Positions 44,880 to 54,925 are shown, counted from the first letter of the stretch. The stretch: DNA of 64,000 nucleotides from an uncultured Methanoregula sp. (GCF_963667735.1 NZ_OY763919.1:1303539-1367538), one strand, 5' to 3'. Notes: a model not told the origin generated them from the letters alone. Program-made: numbers and translations.

Positions 44880-45620
44880 TTATTCTTTCTTCTGTTTCTT
44901 GTCTTTCTTTCCTGACGAGGATTTTTTATCGGCTGGTGCTGGCTTCCGGAACTTGACATACCAGACTACGAGCACGATGGCGATTATGACGATTGCACCA
45001 AGGATTATATTCATTGTTGTGGATGCATTCTGTGCATCTTTCTGCGCTATGGCAAGACCGGCCGTTGCATCGGCATTGCCCGGGTCGGATTCGAGCACTT
45101 TGTTGTAGGCCGTGACTGCCTCACCGGGTTTTCCCGACAGGTTCAGGGCGATCCCTTTGTTGATATACCCCTTGATGTAGGTCTCGTTCTGTGCTTCTGC
45201 AACGGTGATGGCCTGGTTGTAGGCAGTGATTGCATCATTGTACTTGCCCTGTTTGAAGAGAGCATATCCCTTGTTGTTCCAGAGACCGGGATCCTTTTTA
45301 TAGAGTGCCAGACCCTGGTCTGCGGTTGTCACGGCCTCAGAAAAATTCCCGAGATCGGCAAGTACTGCTGCCTTGTCCCTGTAAATATAAAGGAGCGTGT
45401 CGGATTTGGCAACCAGAGACGTGTTCGATGCAAGCGCTTGGTCGAACCAGTACACTGCGATCTGCAGGTTACCTGCCGAAGCAGCCTGCGAGCCCCGGTT
45501 GTAATAAGTCGTAGCCAGGGTCCCGTTATCAAATTCCGCCATTTCAGCCATCACCGGCTGTACAACGCAGGCAATTATCACAAGAATTGCCAGCATGGAA
45601 AGAATACGCCCGTATTTCAT
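44880..45620 (-). CDS. Exported TPR protein with C-terminal membrane helix
   Basis: The 246-residue protein has a signal peptide (ILSMLAILVIIACVVQPVMA), four or five TPR units (TYYNRGSQAASAGNLQIAVY, then LWNNKGYALFKQGKYNDAI and INKGIALNLSGKPGEAV), a membrane helix (about 200-222) and a Lys-rich cytoplasmic tail. The TPR part is probably outside the membrane. Partners are unknown. It is convergent with the thioesterase gene and divergent from pyrG. Confidence 0.85.
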   Translation of the reverse strand: MKYGRILSMLAILVIIACVVQPVMAEMAEFDNGTLATTYYNRGSQAASAGNLQIAVYWFDQALASNTSLVAKSDTLLYIYRDKAAVLADLGNFSEAVTTADQGLALYKKDPGLWNNKGYALFKQGKYNDAITAYNQAITVAEAQNETYIKGYINKGIALNLSGKPGEAVTAYNKVLESDPGNADATAGLAIAQKDAQNASTTMNIILGAIVIIAIVLVVWYVKFRKPAPADKKSSSGKKDKKQKKE

Positions 45621-45761
45621 AACGTACAGATCTGGTGTTGTCCCAGATTAAGGTTGCCTCATGCCTGATGACCGGAGTCTGCCCCGTCCTGCCTTTCACG
45701 CCGGTAAGATAACACTATTAGGGATTGTGAGCAAAATATAGAGCATTCGGGGAGATCGTAC

Positions 45762-47342
45762 GTGAAGTATATTATTGTCACCGGTGGTGTGATGAGCGGG
45801 CTTGGAAAAGGAATCACCGCTGCATCCGTGGGCCGAATTCTGAAAAACCGGGGCTACCGCGTGACTGCGGTCAAGATCGACCCGTACCTCAACATCGATG
45901 CCGGCACGATGAATCCGGCCCAGCATGGCGAGGTTTTTGTCTTGAAAGACGGGAGCGAAGTGGATCTCGACCTCGGGAACTACGAGCGGTTCCTGGATAT
46001 CGAGCTCTCCGCCTCCCACAACATCACAACAGGCAAGGTATACCGCACGGTCATCGAGAAGGAACGCCGCGGGGATTTCCTTGGCGAGACCGTCCAGATC
46101 ATCCCCCATATCACCGACCAGATCAAGAAGTGCATCCAGCAGGCGGCAGAAGAGGAGTTCCCGGACGGGACAAAAGCCGATATCTGTCTGGTTGAAGTCG
46201 GCGGCACGGTCGGCGACATCGAGAGCATGCCGTTCCTTGAAGCGGTCCGTCAGATGCACGGGGAGCTGCCTCCCCACGACTTTGTCCTGATTCACGTCAC
46301 CCTGATCCCCGAGGACACGATGGGGGACTTCAAGACCAAGCCCACCCAGCACTCGGTCAAGGCCCTGCGGGAACTGGGTCTCCACGCGGATATCATCGTT
46401 GGCCGGAGCGAGAGTCCTATAGGGGCCAACACCAAGCGCAAGATCTCGGCCTTCTGCGATCTCCCCCAGAGCGCTGTCATCTCGGCAGCCACCGCCCCGG
46501 ACACCTACGCGGTCCCGATGGAGATGGAAAAAGAGGGCATCGCAGACGTCCTCTCCGCCCATCTCGGCCTTGATAAGAAGGACGTCGACACCACCTGGTA
46601 CCGGATCGTCAACAAGGAGTACACGAACCGGATCACGGTTGCCATCGTGAGCAAGTACGGCATCGAGGACGTGTACATCAGCATCAAGGAATCGCTCAAG
46701 CACGCCGGCCGGGCCCTCTCCACCGAGGTCAAGATCGCGTGGCTGGATGCCGAGCGGTACGAGCGGTGCTCGCTCAAGGACTATGACGGCATCCTGATAC
46801 CGGGCGGTTTTGGCAAGCGGGGCATCGAGGGCAAGATCGAGGCGATCCGGTTCGCCCGCGAGAACAAGATCCCCTTCCTCGGTCTCTGCCTCGGGTTCCA
46901 GCTGGCAACGGTCGAATATGCCCGGCACAAGGCGGATATCACCGATGCAACGAGCGAGGAGTTCGGCGAAGGTACTCATGTGATCGCCATCCTTCCCGAG
47001 CAGGAGAATGTGAGCGAACTCGGCGGCACCATGCGCCTTGGCAACTACACGGCGGACCTCCGGCAGGGAACGCTTGCCCGGAACCTCTATGGCGCGGACC
47101 AGATCGTGGAGCGGCACCGCCACCGGTACGAGGTGAACCCGAAGTATATCAGGAACCTTGAGACTGCCGGCCTCGTCTTCTCGGCAACGAACAAGAACCG
47201 GATGGAATGCCTGGAACTGCCCGATCACCCGTTCTTCTTTGCCACCCAGTTCCATCCCGAGTTCAGGTCACGGCCCACGAGACCGTCGCCGCCGTATCTC
47301 GGCTTTGTTGAGGCATGCAGGGCAAACAAACGGACGAAATAA
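45762..47342 (+). CDS. pyrG: CTP synthase
   Basis: GTG 45762 is the start and GGGGAG precedes it. The 526-residue enzyme turns UTP into CTP using ATP and glutamine. The synthase domain (about 1-265) has [16 protein letters not shown] and the [19 protein letters not shown] site. The glutaminase domain (about 290-526) has [12 protein letters not shown], the nucleophile Cys in GLCLGFQLA and the HPEF His-Glu. It heads a housekeeping cluster, with the GMP synthetase gene 11 bases downstream. Confidence 0.97.
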   Translation: MKYIIVTGGVMSGLGKGITAASVGRILKNRGYRVTAVKIDPYLNIDAGTMNPAQHGEVFVLKDGSEVDLDLGNYERFLDIELSASHNITTGKVYRTVIEKERRGDFLGETVQIIPHITDQIKKCIQQAAEEEFPDGTKADICLVEVGGTVGDIESMPFLEAVRQMHGELPPHDFVLIHVTLIPEDTMGDFKTKPTQHSVKALRELGLHADIIVGRSESPIGANTKRKISAFCDLPQSAVISAATAPDTYAVPMEMEKEGIADVLSAHLGLDKKDVDTTWYRIVNKEYTNRITVAIVSKYGIEDVYISIKESLKHAGRALSTEVKIAWLDAERYERCSLKDYDGILIPGGFGKRGIEGKIEAIRFARENKIPFLGLCLGFQLATVEYARHKADITDATSEEFGEGTHVIAILPEQENVSELGGTMRLGNYTADLRQGTLARNLYGADQIVERHRHRYEVNPKYIRNLETAGLVFSATNKNRMECLELPDHPFFFATQFHPEFRSRPTRPSPPYLGFVEACRANKRTK

Positions 47343-47353
47343 GGAGTATTACC

Positions 47354-48271
47354 ATGGTCAAATGCGATAAGTTCATCCCGAAGTCGATAGAGGAGATCAA
47401 GGCCGCGGCCGGCACGGACAAGGTTGTCATGGCTCTCTCGGGGGGTGTCGACAGTTCCGTCTGCGCAGCGCTTGCAGCGCGTGCCATCGGCGACAACCTC
47501 ATCCCGATCTATATCGATACCGGCCTGATGCGGAAAGGCGAGACCGACCGGATACGGACGATCTTCGGGAACATCCACCTCCAGATCGTTGACGCCGGTG
47601 ACGAATTTCTCGATGCCCTCAAAGGCATCACCGACCCCGAGGCCAAACGCAAGGCCATTGGCGAGCGGTTCATCCGGGTCTTCGAGCGCGAAGCGAAGAA
47701 ACAGGGAGCGAAATGCCTTCTCCAGGGAACCATCTACCCGGATCGGATCGAGAGCGAGGGCGGGATAAAGAGCCACCACAATGTCGGTGGGATGCCGCTC
47801 CACATGGAGTTCACAAAAGTCATCGAGCCGATCCGCGACCTGTACAAGGACGAGGTCCGCGAGGTGGCAGGGGCGCTCGGGCTCCCGAAGGAGATCCAGC
47901 ACCGGATGCCCTTCCCCGGCCCCGGGCTTGCCGTGCGGGTGCTCGGTGAAGTGACCCGCGAGAAAGTTGCGGTCATCCGGGAGGCGAACTGGATCGTCGA
48001 GGACGAGCTTGTTGAGAAATACGTCCCCTGGCAGTGCTTTGCAGCGCTCGTCGGCCTCGGCACCGGTGTCAAAGGTGACAACCGGATCCACGGCTGGATC
48101 GTGGCCGTGAGAGCCGTGAACTCCCGGGACGGTATGACGGCTGATCCCGTTAATATCCCGTTCGAGCACCTGATGAGGATCGGGTCGAGGATCACTGCCG
48201 ATATCCCGAGCGTTGCCCGGGTTGTCTATGACATTACAGCAAAACCCCCCGCAACCATCGAATACGAATAA
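47354..48271 (+). CDS. guaAB: GMP synthase, ATP-pyrophosphatase subunit B
   Basis: AAGGAG (47341-47346) precedes ATG 47354, which gives 305 residues. The P-loop is [18 protein letters not shown], typical of the N-type ATP pyrophosphatases, and the C-terminal dimerisation domain has [18 protein letters not shown]. It converts XMP to GMP with ammonia from a separate glutaminase subunit, the usual archaeal arrangement, which is not seen in this window. It follows pyrG directly, so both nucleotide amidotransferase systems share an operon. Confidence 0.94.
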   Translation: MVKCDKFIPKSIEEIKAAAGTDKVVMALSGGVDSSVCAALAARAIGDNLIPIYIDTGLMRKGETDRIRTIFGNIHLQIVDAGDEFLDALKGITDPEAKRKAIGERFIRVFEREAKKQGAKCLLQGTIYPDRIESEGGIKSHHNVGGMPLHMEFTKVIEPIRDLYKDEVREVAGALGLPKEIQHRMPFPGPGLAVRVLGEVTREKVAVIREANWIVEDELVEKYVPWQCFAALVGLGTGVKGDNRIHGWIVAVRAVNSRDGMTADPVNIPFEHLMRIGSRITADIPSVARVVYDITAKPPATIEYE

Positions 48272-48317
48272 TAAAGCACCGGCAATACAAAATCAACAAG
48301 GCAAAATCGTGATTGGA

Positions 48318-49448
48318 ATGGAAACAACCAGCCAGATGAAAGCGCTTGACGAGCGCTACTACATGCCCGCGTTCTCCCGGGAGATCGCGATCGTGAAAGG
48401 CGAGGGATCGAAGGTCTGGGACGCTGACGGGAAGGAGTATATCGACTGCGTGGCCGGCATCGCCGTCTGCAGCACCGGGCACTGCCACCCGGCCGTTGTA
48501 AAAGCGATCTGCGACCAGGCGCACCAGCTCATCCACTGCTCGAACCTCTACTATGTCCCGCACCAGGGCGATCTCGCAAAGAAGATTGTCGAAGTCACCG
48601 GGATGCACAAGGCGTTCTTCTCGAACTCCGGCGCCGAAGCAACGGACGGGGCGCTCAAGCTGGCCCGCGTGAGGACCGGAAAGAAGAAATTTGTGGCATT
48701 CATGCACGGGTTCCACGGCCGGACCGTAGGGTCCCTTGCCGTAACCCACAAGCCTGCGATCCGGGAGCCGTTCGAGCCGCTGGGTCTCAAAACAACGTTC
48801 GTAGAGTATGGCGATCTCGACGGGCTTAAAAAAGCGGTTGACAACGACACCGCCGGCGTCATCGTCGAGCCCATCCAGGGAGAAGCCGGAGTTATCATGC
48901 CACCAGACAGTTTCTTTGCAGGGATCCGCGAGGTCTGCGACAAGTCCGGCGCGCTCATGATCGTTGACGAGGTGCAGACGGGTATGGGCCGCACCGGCAA
49001 GTGGCTGGGCATCCAGCACACAAAAGTGCAGCCCGACATCGTGACGCTCGCAAAGGGGATTGCGAGCGGGTTTCCCATGGGCGCGCTCGTTGCCCGCGAA
49101 GGGCTGGAGTTCAAGAAGAGTGAGCACGGCAGCACGTTTGCCGGCGGGCCACTTGCCTGCGCCGCATCCCTGGCAACGATCGGTGTGATCGAGAAGGTCC
49201 TCCCTGAAGTGGCGGTGAAGGGCGAACGGTTCCGGCAAGGTCTCGCGAAATACAATCCCCGTGTACGGGGGCTCATGATCGGCATAACCATCGGGGATAA
49301 ATGCCCGGAGATCCAGAAGAAGTGCGCCGGGGAAGGCGTACTTGTCAACTGTGCAGCGGACGGGAACCTCCGTCTCGTCCCCCCGCTCACGATCAGCAAT
49401 GCCGAGATTGACCGGGTAGTGAAGGTTATCAATGGAGCGCTTGGTTAG
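48318..49448 (+). CDS. argD: Acetylornithine aminotransferase
   Basis: ATG 48318 is chosen because it follows a CGTGATTGGA ribosome-like site and starts METTSQMKALDERY, giving 376 residues; the open frame upstream overlaps guaAB. The class III aminotransferase has the PLP Lys in LAKGIASGFPMGA, the motif VDEVQTGMGRTG, and GAEATDGALKLAR near the N-terminus. It makes N-acetylornithine in arginine synthesis and may serve other acyl-amine substrates. Its end overlaps hisC by 17 bases. Confidence 0.93.
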   Translation: METTSQMKALDERYYMPAFSREIAIVKGEGSKVWDADGKEYIDCVAGIAVCSTGHCHPAVVKAICDQAHQLIHCSNLYYVPHQGDLAKKIVEVTGMHKAFFSNSGAEATDGALKLARVRTGKKKFVAFMHGFHGRTVGSLAVTHKPAIREPFEPLGLKTTFVEYGDLDGLKKAVDNDTAGVIVEPIQGEAGVIMPPDSFFAGIREVCDKSGALMIVDEVQTGMGRTGKWLGIQHTKVQPDIVTLAKGIASGFPMGALVAREGLEFKKSEHGSTFAGGPLACAASLATIGVIEKVLPEVAVKGERFRQGLAKYNPRVRGLMIGITIGDKCPEIQKKCAGEGVLVNCAADGNLRLVPPLTISNAEIDRVVKVINGALG

Positions 49449-50490
49449 ATCCTGCTACAAGAAGAAGAGCGGCTATGTCTTTGCCAAGAAGGCCGAGGAC
49501 ATAGCCCGCGAGTACGGCATCGACCGGATAGCACGCCTTGCCAGCAACGAGAACCCCGAACCCCTCTCTCCGGCAGCACTGGCCGCAGCGGAGACCGCCT
49601 TAAAGACGGTCAACCGCTACCCGGACGAGAGAGTGAACGTGCTCATGAACGGCCTGCGTTCCCGGTACGGGGATTACCATTTCGTGACCGGTGTCGGGAT
49701 GGACGGCGTGATCGAGACGATCATCCGCACGCTCGTGGAGCCGGGGGAGCAGGTCGCTATCTCGACCCCCACGTTCTCGTTCTATGCTCTTGCGGCAATG
49801 GGGCAGGGCGCGGAGGTCATCACCGTTCCCCGGGAGCCGGACTTCTCGGTGGACACAAAGAAACTGATCCGGGCAGCCAGGACCGCCAAGATCACCGTTC
49901 TCTGCTCGCCCAACAACCCCACCGGGAACGCGACCCCCATTGACGGAGTTGAGGAGATTCTCGAAGGGATCGAGGGGCTCCTCTTCCTCGACAATGCGTA
50001 TGTCGAGTTCTCGGGGATCGATTATCTCCCGCTCATGAAGAAGCACGAGAACCTGGTCCTGGGCCGGACCCTCTCGAAAGTTTACTCGCTCGCCGGCCTC
50101 CGGGTCGGATATGCGTTCACGCCCCGCTGGCTGCCCCCCTGGTACCAGCGGGCGGGAACCCCGTTCACCGTCAATTCGGTCTCGATGGCCGCGGCAGCTG
50201 CAGCCCTCACGGATCAGGCCCACGCAGAGCGGTACATTGCGCAGGTGAAAACGTGGCGGAAGCGGTTTTTGGAGGAAGTGAACCTGCCCGTCCTTCCCTC
50301 GGATGCAAACTTCGTCATGATCGATGTTGCGCCGAAGAAAAGTGACGAGGTTGTTGAGGAACTTGCCCGCCACGGCGTGGTAGTCCGTTCCTGCCGGAGC
50401 TTCTCGGGGCTCGAAGACCACTACATACGGGTCAGTGTCGGGGAAGACTGGGAGAACGAGTTGTTTGTCCGGGTGATAAACTCATTATGA
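49432..50490 (+). CDS. hisC: Histidinol-phosphate aminotransferase
   Basis: The 352-residue class I aminotransferase shows the family motifs LASNENPEPLSPAA, VINPTG-like LCSPNNPTGNATP, DNAYVEF and the PLP-Lys region GRTLSKVYSLAGLRVGY. It converts imidazole acetol phosphate to histidinol phosphate. The start overlaps argD by 17 bases, and the stop overlaps the next gene as ATGA, so it is in one tight operon. hisD is about 16 kb away, so the histidine genes are dispersed. Confidence 0.95.
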   Translation: MERLVRSCYKKKSGYVFAKKAEDIAREYGIDRIARLASNENPEPLSPAALAAAETALKTVNRYPDERVNVLMNGLRSRYGDYHFVTGVGMDGVIETIIRTLVEPGEQVAISTPTFSFYALAAMGQGAEVITVPREPDFSVDTKKLIRAARTAKITVLCSPNNPTGNATPIDGVEEILEGIEGLLFLDNAYVEFSGIDYLPLMKKHENLVLGRTLSKVYSLAGLRVGYAFTPRWLPPWYQRAGTPFTVNSVSMAAAAAALTDQAHAERYIAQVKTWRKRFLEEVNLPVLPSDANFVMIDVAPKKSDEVVEELARHGVVVRSCRSFSGLEDHYIRVSVGEDWENELFVRVINSL

Positions 50491-50999
50491 TGTGCGGCAT
50501 CACCGGCACCCCGGGCACCGGCAAATCGGCGATAGGCGATGAGCTGGCCCGCCGGGGGTACCGGGTGGTCCATCTCACGGATACGATCGGCCCGTACGTT
50601 GTCGGGGATGACGAGAAGCGGGACGCCCAGGTGATCGATGTTGACCGGTGGGCTGAAGAGTTTGTCCCGGTTGAAGGGTTTGTCGAAGGCCACTTCGCCC
50701 ATCTCCTCCCCTGCGATCTCGTCGTGGTTCTCCGCTGCCGCCCGGATGAACTCAAAGCCCGCCTTTCCCAGAGAAAATACCGGCCGGCCAAGATCCGGGA
50801 GAATGCCGAGGCCGAGGCGCTCGACTCCTGTCTCATCGAGACCGTGGAAGAGCACGATCCCTCGCACATCTTCGAACTCGACACCACCGGTCGCGATGCC
50901 GCATATTGCGCCGAACAAATCGAGCAGTTCTATTCAGGCCGGATACCGGCCGATTTCGGCCACATCGACTGGACGGAATATCTGGAGATCCAGCCATGA
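50487..50999 (+). CDS. AK6/Fap7-type adenylate kinase
   Basis: The 170-residue P-loop kinase has GTPGTGKS (7-14), the short linker LTDTIGPYVVGD, the lid-region segment RCRPDELKARLSQR and the acidic AEALDS, as in the AK6 family (archaeal members annotated as putative adenylate kinase). Fap7 homologues act in ribosome assembly and nucleotide balance. It overlaps hisC and the next gene at ATGA junctions. Confidence 0.9.
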   Translation: MMCGITGTPGTGKSAIGDELARRGYRVVHLTDTIGPYVVGDDEKRDAQVIDVDRWAEEFVPVEGFVEGHFAHLLPCDLVVVLRCRPDELKARLSQRKYRPAKIRENAEAEALDSCLIETVEEHDPSHIFELDTTGRDAAYCAEQIEQFYSGRIPADFGHIDWTEYLEIQP

Positions 51000-51592
51000 C
51001 CCTCGACAATTACCGCTCCCATGCCAAAGTCTATTTCGACCCGCTCGTTGCAATAGCTATCCGGTGCCATCTCACCCCGAACTTCTTCACCCTTGCGGCG
51101 CTTGTGGCCTCGGGCCTTGCCGGAATCCTGTTCTACCTCCGGCTGGAACTCTGGGGTGTGCTTGCCGTTGCCGCCAATGCGTTCTGCGACGCCATGGACG
51201 GCGCCGTTGCCCGGGAGATGAAGTGCCAGAGCAAGCGCGGGGATTTCCTCGACCATGCGGTTGACCGGTTTGCCGACATCTTCATCATCACCGGTATCTT
51301 TGCCGGGGGGCTCGTCCCGTGGCAGATCGGGGTCTTCGCCCTGACCGGTGTGCTGATGTCCTCGTATCTCGGCACCCAGGCCCAGGCGGTCGGCGTTGGC
51401 CGGTACTATGGCGGAATACTCGGGCGTGCGGACCGCCTGGTCATGATCATGGCAGTCGGCATCATCGACATGCTGGTCCCCTTAAGTTTCTACGGCCTCT
51501 CCCTTCTCGGGTGGATGCTCTTCCTCTTCGGGTTCTTCGGCTATATCACCGCATTCCAGCGGTTCGCGTACGTGTGGCAGAAAGTGGAGTAA
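50996..51592 (+). CDS. CDP-alcohol phosphatidyltransferase
   Basis: ATG 50996 overlaps the AK6 stop (ATGA), giving 198 residues with about five membrane helices. The catalytic motif is DAMDGAVAREMKCQSKRGDF then LDHAVDR, which fits D(x)2DG(x)2AR(x)8-9G(x)3D(x)3D. The family joins a CDP-lipid to an alcohol. Archaeal members include archaetidylinositol phosphate and archaetidylserine synthases; the sequence does not let me decide, though the inositol phosphate type is likely. Confidence 0.9.
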   Translation: MTLDNYRSHAKVYFDPLVAIAIRCHLTPNFFTLAALVASGLAGILFYLRLELWGVLAVAANAFCDAMDGAVAREMKCQSKRGDFLDHAVDRFADIFIITGIFAGGLVPWQIGVFALTGVLMSSYLGTQAQAVGVGRYYGGILGRADRLVMIMAVGIIDMLVPLSFYGLSLLGWMLFLFGFFGYITAFQRFAYVWQKVE

Positions 51593-51688
51593 TTCTTCAT
51601 CCTCTTTTTTGTGGATTTGGCACCCTGCTGTCGTTCCCATTCTCAATTCCATAGCCTTTTATTCCTCTATTTTGATAATTCATATCTC

Positions 51689-53002
51689 ATGTCCCGGTGC
51701 CCGCGGTGCAAATCCGAAGTTGCCGATGAACTGACGCACTGCCCGGTCTGCCGCAAGGAGTTGTCCGGGTGTCTCTATGCCCCTGCGGGATCGGAAGGAA
51801 GAGCCGGCTCCCCTGTTCCGGAAGAGCAGGGCAGCCGGATAGGGTATGCCGGGTTCTGGCGCAGGCTCTGCGCCACCATTCCCGATCTGATCGTTGTCGG
51901 CCTCGCCGCTGTTGTTATAAAATCCCTGCTTGAAAAATACGCGCTGCCGTACCCCATTCTCGCAACCCTCTTTCTCGCCGGCGTCTTCTATCTGGCCCTG
52001 TACTCCCCCGTCTTTCTCAGTTCCCGGTACCAGGCAACGCCCGGAAAGATGCTTTTTGGGGTGATCGTTGTCTATGACAATGGCCGGCAGCTCCCGTTCT
52101 CCCGGGCCCTGATCCGGGAACTGGGCAAATATGTCTCGCTCATCCTCTTCGGCCTTGGTTTTTTCCTAATCGGGGTTTCGAAAAAGAAGCAGGGGCTTCA
52201 CGATCTCCTGGCCCTGACCGTTGTCGTGCGCAGGTCGGACTGCCACATCTACGAACGCTCGAACATCCAGAATCCCCATGCAGTCAGAAACCGGCTCCGT
52301 GCATCGGGTCTTATCATCTGCATCTGCCTTGCCTGCACCCTTGCCCCGATCGCCTACTTCGGGACTCTCCCGCCAAAGACGGTTACTCCCCAGTTCTTTG
52401 CAGCCAGGGGCTTAAGCTCAGCGGCCGATACTCTTGCCGAGACAAAATACCCCGAATATTCCCTTGAAGTCTACAATACGGCGATCGAGCTCCAGCCCAA
52501 CGATACTGCGATCCAGGTGAAGAAACTCTATGTGCTCGATCGCCTTGGGAGAATGGACGAGGCGCAGGTGTACCTGGAAGAGATGATCGCGATGTACCCC
52601 AACGAGACCACGCCCGTGATACTCAAAGGGGATCTCGCGCTCCAGCAGGGAAAATTTACCGAAGCGCTTGCCAGTTACGAGAAAGCGCTGGCGGCAGACC
52701 CGAAGAATCCCAAGATCTGGATCAAGAAAGGCGATGCCCACCTGCTCATGGCAATGACGGGCATGCACGAGATGCGGGACATGTACCATAACCTTACGAT
52801 CAGTTCGGGCAAGCCGGGCCAGTGGCAGAATGCAGCGCCGGTCGATGCCTTCGCGACAACCAAGCCCTACCAGGATGCCGTGAGTGCCTACAACAAGGCG
52901 ATCGAGCTCGATCCCATGACGAGCGTTGCCATATCCGGCCGGATCCTCTCGTCGACCGGCAACCTTGTCGACACCTACCAGGGAATCCTGCAGGATATGT
53001 GA
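51689..53002 (+). CDS. Zinc ribbon, RDD membrane and TPR protein
   Basis: ATG 51689 begins MSRCPRCKSEVADELTHCPV, a CxxC...CxxC zinc ribbon. An RDD domain follows (about residues 48-190; GFWRRLCATIPDLIVVGLAA and TPGKMLFGVIVV) with three helices, then another helix near 205-228. TPR repeats fill residues about 240-437. The last 45 residues, with AYNKAIELDPMTSVAISGRI and VDTYQGILQD, match the end of the TPR protein at 18371-19078. The RDD family are small membrane proteins of uncertain transport role. A possible TATA box lies in TTTTGATAATT. Confidence 0.85.
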   Translation: MSRCPRCKSEVADELTHCPVCRKELSGCLYAPAGSEGRAGSPVPEEQGSRIGYAGFWRRLCATIPDLIVVGLAAVVIKSLLEKYALPYPILATLFLAGVFYLALYSPVFLSSRYQATPGKMLFGVIVVYDNGRQLPFSRALIRELGKYVSLILFGLGFFLIGVSKKKQGLHDLLALTVVVRRSDCHIYERSNIQNPHAVRNRLRASGLIICICLACTLAPIAYFGTLPPKTVTPQFFAARGLSSAADTLAETKYPEYSLEVYNTAIELQPNDTAIQVKKLYVLDRLGRMDEAQVYLEEMIAMYPNETTPVILKGDLALQQGKFTEALASYEKALAADPKNPKIWIKKGDAHLLMAMTGMHEMRDMYHNLTISSGKPGQWQNAAPVDAFATTKPYQDAVSAYNKAIELDPMTSVAISGRILSSTGNLVDTYQGILQDM

Positions 53003-53057
53003 CGGGAATCCATTTTTATTGGTTTTTTGGTTGCAAAGCAAATTCAGCGGATCGTGG

Positions 53058-53717
53058 TCATAGCGCCCCTTCCGATCCCGCGATCATTCGGATATATTCG
53101 AGTGCCGCTACGGCGTCCTCCCGCTTCTGGTCGCAGGCGTGGGTATCCGCCCATAGCAGGAACCGCTCCCTTGTCACGGCGCTGACCGCATCCCCGGCCT
53201 TTGCAACAACCGACCGGTAGGTCCTCTGGGGATAGAAGACGGCCCTGGCAGCCGTAAGGAGCACCTCATGCTCCGGACCGCTGAGAATCCCTTCTTTCTG
53301 GGCCCGTTTCAGCGTGAAGCGGATATTGATGAGCGGCTCCGAGAGCGACATCCCGGTAACCGGGTCAAAGACCAGGGCGACCTCGTCGTCTGAGATGAGT
53401 TCGCCGCTCCTGTACATCCGGTAGATCTCGCCTACCCCGGCCATCCCGAGCGTGTCCATCTCGGCTGCCCGGAGGGCTCCCATGCTGGATGCGCCGACAA
53501 CCCGGACGCCTTTTTTTACTGCCGCAAGGATCTCCCGGTGGGCAACCGCGCTCTCCTGGTGGAAGACCCCGTCGATGAGCCCGATGATTCCTGCCCCTTC
53601 TTCGGCAGCCCGGAGGAGATCGCCCCGTTTTGCCGGGGGACGGTAGTCTGCCGTCAGAATCGATTGAGCTGCTGCCAGATCAAGACTTGGCCCGAGAAAG
53701 ACGATGATCCGTGGCAT
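53058..53717 (-). CDS. tfuA: TfuA domain protein, partner of YcaO
   Basis: The 219-residue protein has the TfuA core: IIVFLGPSL at the N-terminus, IIGLIDGVFHQ, then VVGASSMGALRAAEM. It starts 38 bases inside ycaO, so the two are coupled. In methanogens genetic work links the ycaO-tfuA pair to thioglycine formation in methyl-coenzyme M reductase McrA. TfuA is thought to deliver sulfur or shape the substrate site. No mcr gene is in this window. Confidence 0.92.
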   Translation of the reverse strand: MPRIIVFLGPSLDLAAAQSILTADYRPPAKRGDLLRAAEEGAGIIGLIDGVFHQESAVAHREILAAVKKGVRVVGASSMGALRAAEMDTLGMAGVGEIYRMYRSGELISDDEVALVFDPVTGMSLSEPLINIRFTLKRAQKEGILSGPEHEVLLTAARAVFYPQRTYRSVVAKAGDAVSAVTRERFLLWADTHACDQKREDAVAALEYIRMIAGSEGAL

Positions 53718-54891
53718 TGTTTACCCGCTCCCCCCGCCGCTCCGGGTCCATGGCAAAGACCTCGAGGCCCGGGACGATAACTCTGACAACCGGAATGCCG
53801 ATCTCTTCCCTTGTCAGGTCCACGACAATGACCCGGTCCAGCCCCTTTGCCCGGAGCCGTTCGATGACCCCCTGTATGTCGGTTAAGAAATCGTCGCTGT
53901 CCGATGACGGCACGTCCCGGTACGGGACCGTCCCGCGGTCCTTGTACCAGTAGCCGTTGATCCGTTTTGCCCGCTCGTATCCCATCTTCTTGCGGAGATC
54001 GGCAATGGTTGTGTCCTCCCGTGCCCCGTGGATCTGGGTGAGCCGGCTCTGCGCAACCTCGGTAAGCGCCCGCATCACCGCGATCCGGGCACTGGTGTGC
54101 GTTCCGATGCCGATCGTGAGGAGCGATGGATCCTTGAGGAGAACATCGTCGGCAACTGCGGCGATCGTAGGGATGCCGATGTCGCTTGTGATATCCCGCA
54201 CTTTTACTTCCACCTGGGCATCGGAGAATTTTTTCAGCATCTCCGCGAGCGCCGGGTCGTCGATCCCGGTCAGGCAGGGCCCGGTATCGCGGCAGGCCTC
54301 GACAAGCGACCAGGCATCCCGCTCGATCACTTCCGAGAGGGCGTGGAAGATCGCCTCCTCGATGGTATTGCCGGACGCAAGCCCGTTGGTATTGGTGCGG
54401 GCGAGCCCCCGGTAGTTGTGCGGGAGCGGGTGGAAGACCGTGAAGGCCGGCACGAAGACCGGGTGGTTGTTTGCGATATCGTAGCCTTCGATCCAGGCCA
54501 TGAGCCGGTCGGTGTCGGCTCCCTCGGGAAGGATGAGATCCTTGGGATCGAGCACCTGCCCGTGGGCATGCATCTGCTGGAAGGGGGCAAGAATAGTCCG
54601 CCGGTCATGGATCTCGGACGAGTACCGCTCGATGCCCTCCATGATAGCCGAGATCCGCGACTCTTCTATGGTTGCCCCTTTCCCGTTGTATACGGTGATG
54701 GCCCCGGATTCGGCGGTCGGGCGAATGCAGGAAAAAACAGGTATGCCGATCCGGTCAAGGCTTGTTATATCGGCAACGCGGGTGATGCCGGCTGCCGGGA
54801 CTTTGGGTTCGATCCGTGCAAGCGTCTCGCCCAGCGGGACCGCCCGCTGCGTCTCGTTGTAATAGGTCTTTTTGCAGGACTGGAGCTGCAT
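53680..54891 (-). CDS. ycaO: YcaO protein for peptide-backbone thioamidation
   Basis: ATG 54891 begins MQLQSCKKTYYNETQRAVPL, 403 residues. ATP-binding glutamates appear in SRISAIMEGIERYSSE and EEAIFHALSEVIERDAW, with NGLASGNTIEEA before the second. The family activates a backbone amide with ATP; together with TfuA it converts a glycine of McrA to thioglycine (established in Methanosarcina). The longer frame upstream is not needed. A TATA-like CATGTATAAACAC on the minus strand (54926-54938) would give a 14-base leader. Confidence 0.94.
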   Translation of the reverse strand: MQLQSCKKTYYNETQRAVPLGETLARIEPKVPAAGITRVADITSLDRIGIPVFSCIRPTAESGAITVYNGKGATIEESRISAIMEGIERYSSEIHDRRTILAPFQQMHAHGQVLDPKDLILPEGADTDRLMAWIEGYDIANNHPVFVPAFTVFHPLPHNYRGLARTNTNGLASGNTIEEAIFHALSEVIERDAWSLVEACRDTGPCLTGIDDPALAEMLKKFSDAQVEVKVRDITSDIGIPTIAAVADDVLLKDPSLLTIGIGTHTSARIAVMRALTEVAQSRLTQIHGAREDTTIADLRKKMGYERAKRINGYWYKDRGTVPYRDVPSSDSDDFLTDIQGVIERLRAKGLDRVIVVDLTREEIGIPVVRVIVPGLEVFAMDPERRGERVNNATDHRLSRAKS

Positions 54892-54925
54892 GGGAATTCT
54901 CTTACGTATAACGTGAACGCTGCCG

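Noticed and set aside
45696..47255. 519-codon open frame on the minus strand
   Set aside because: It is opposite pyrG and has no recognisable domain; pyrG motifs are complete on the plus strand.
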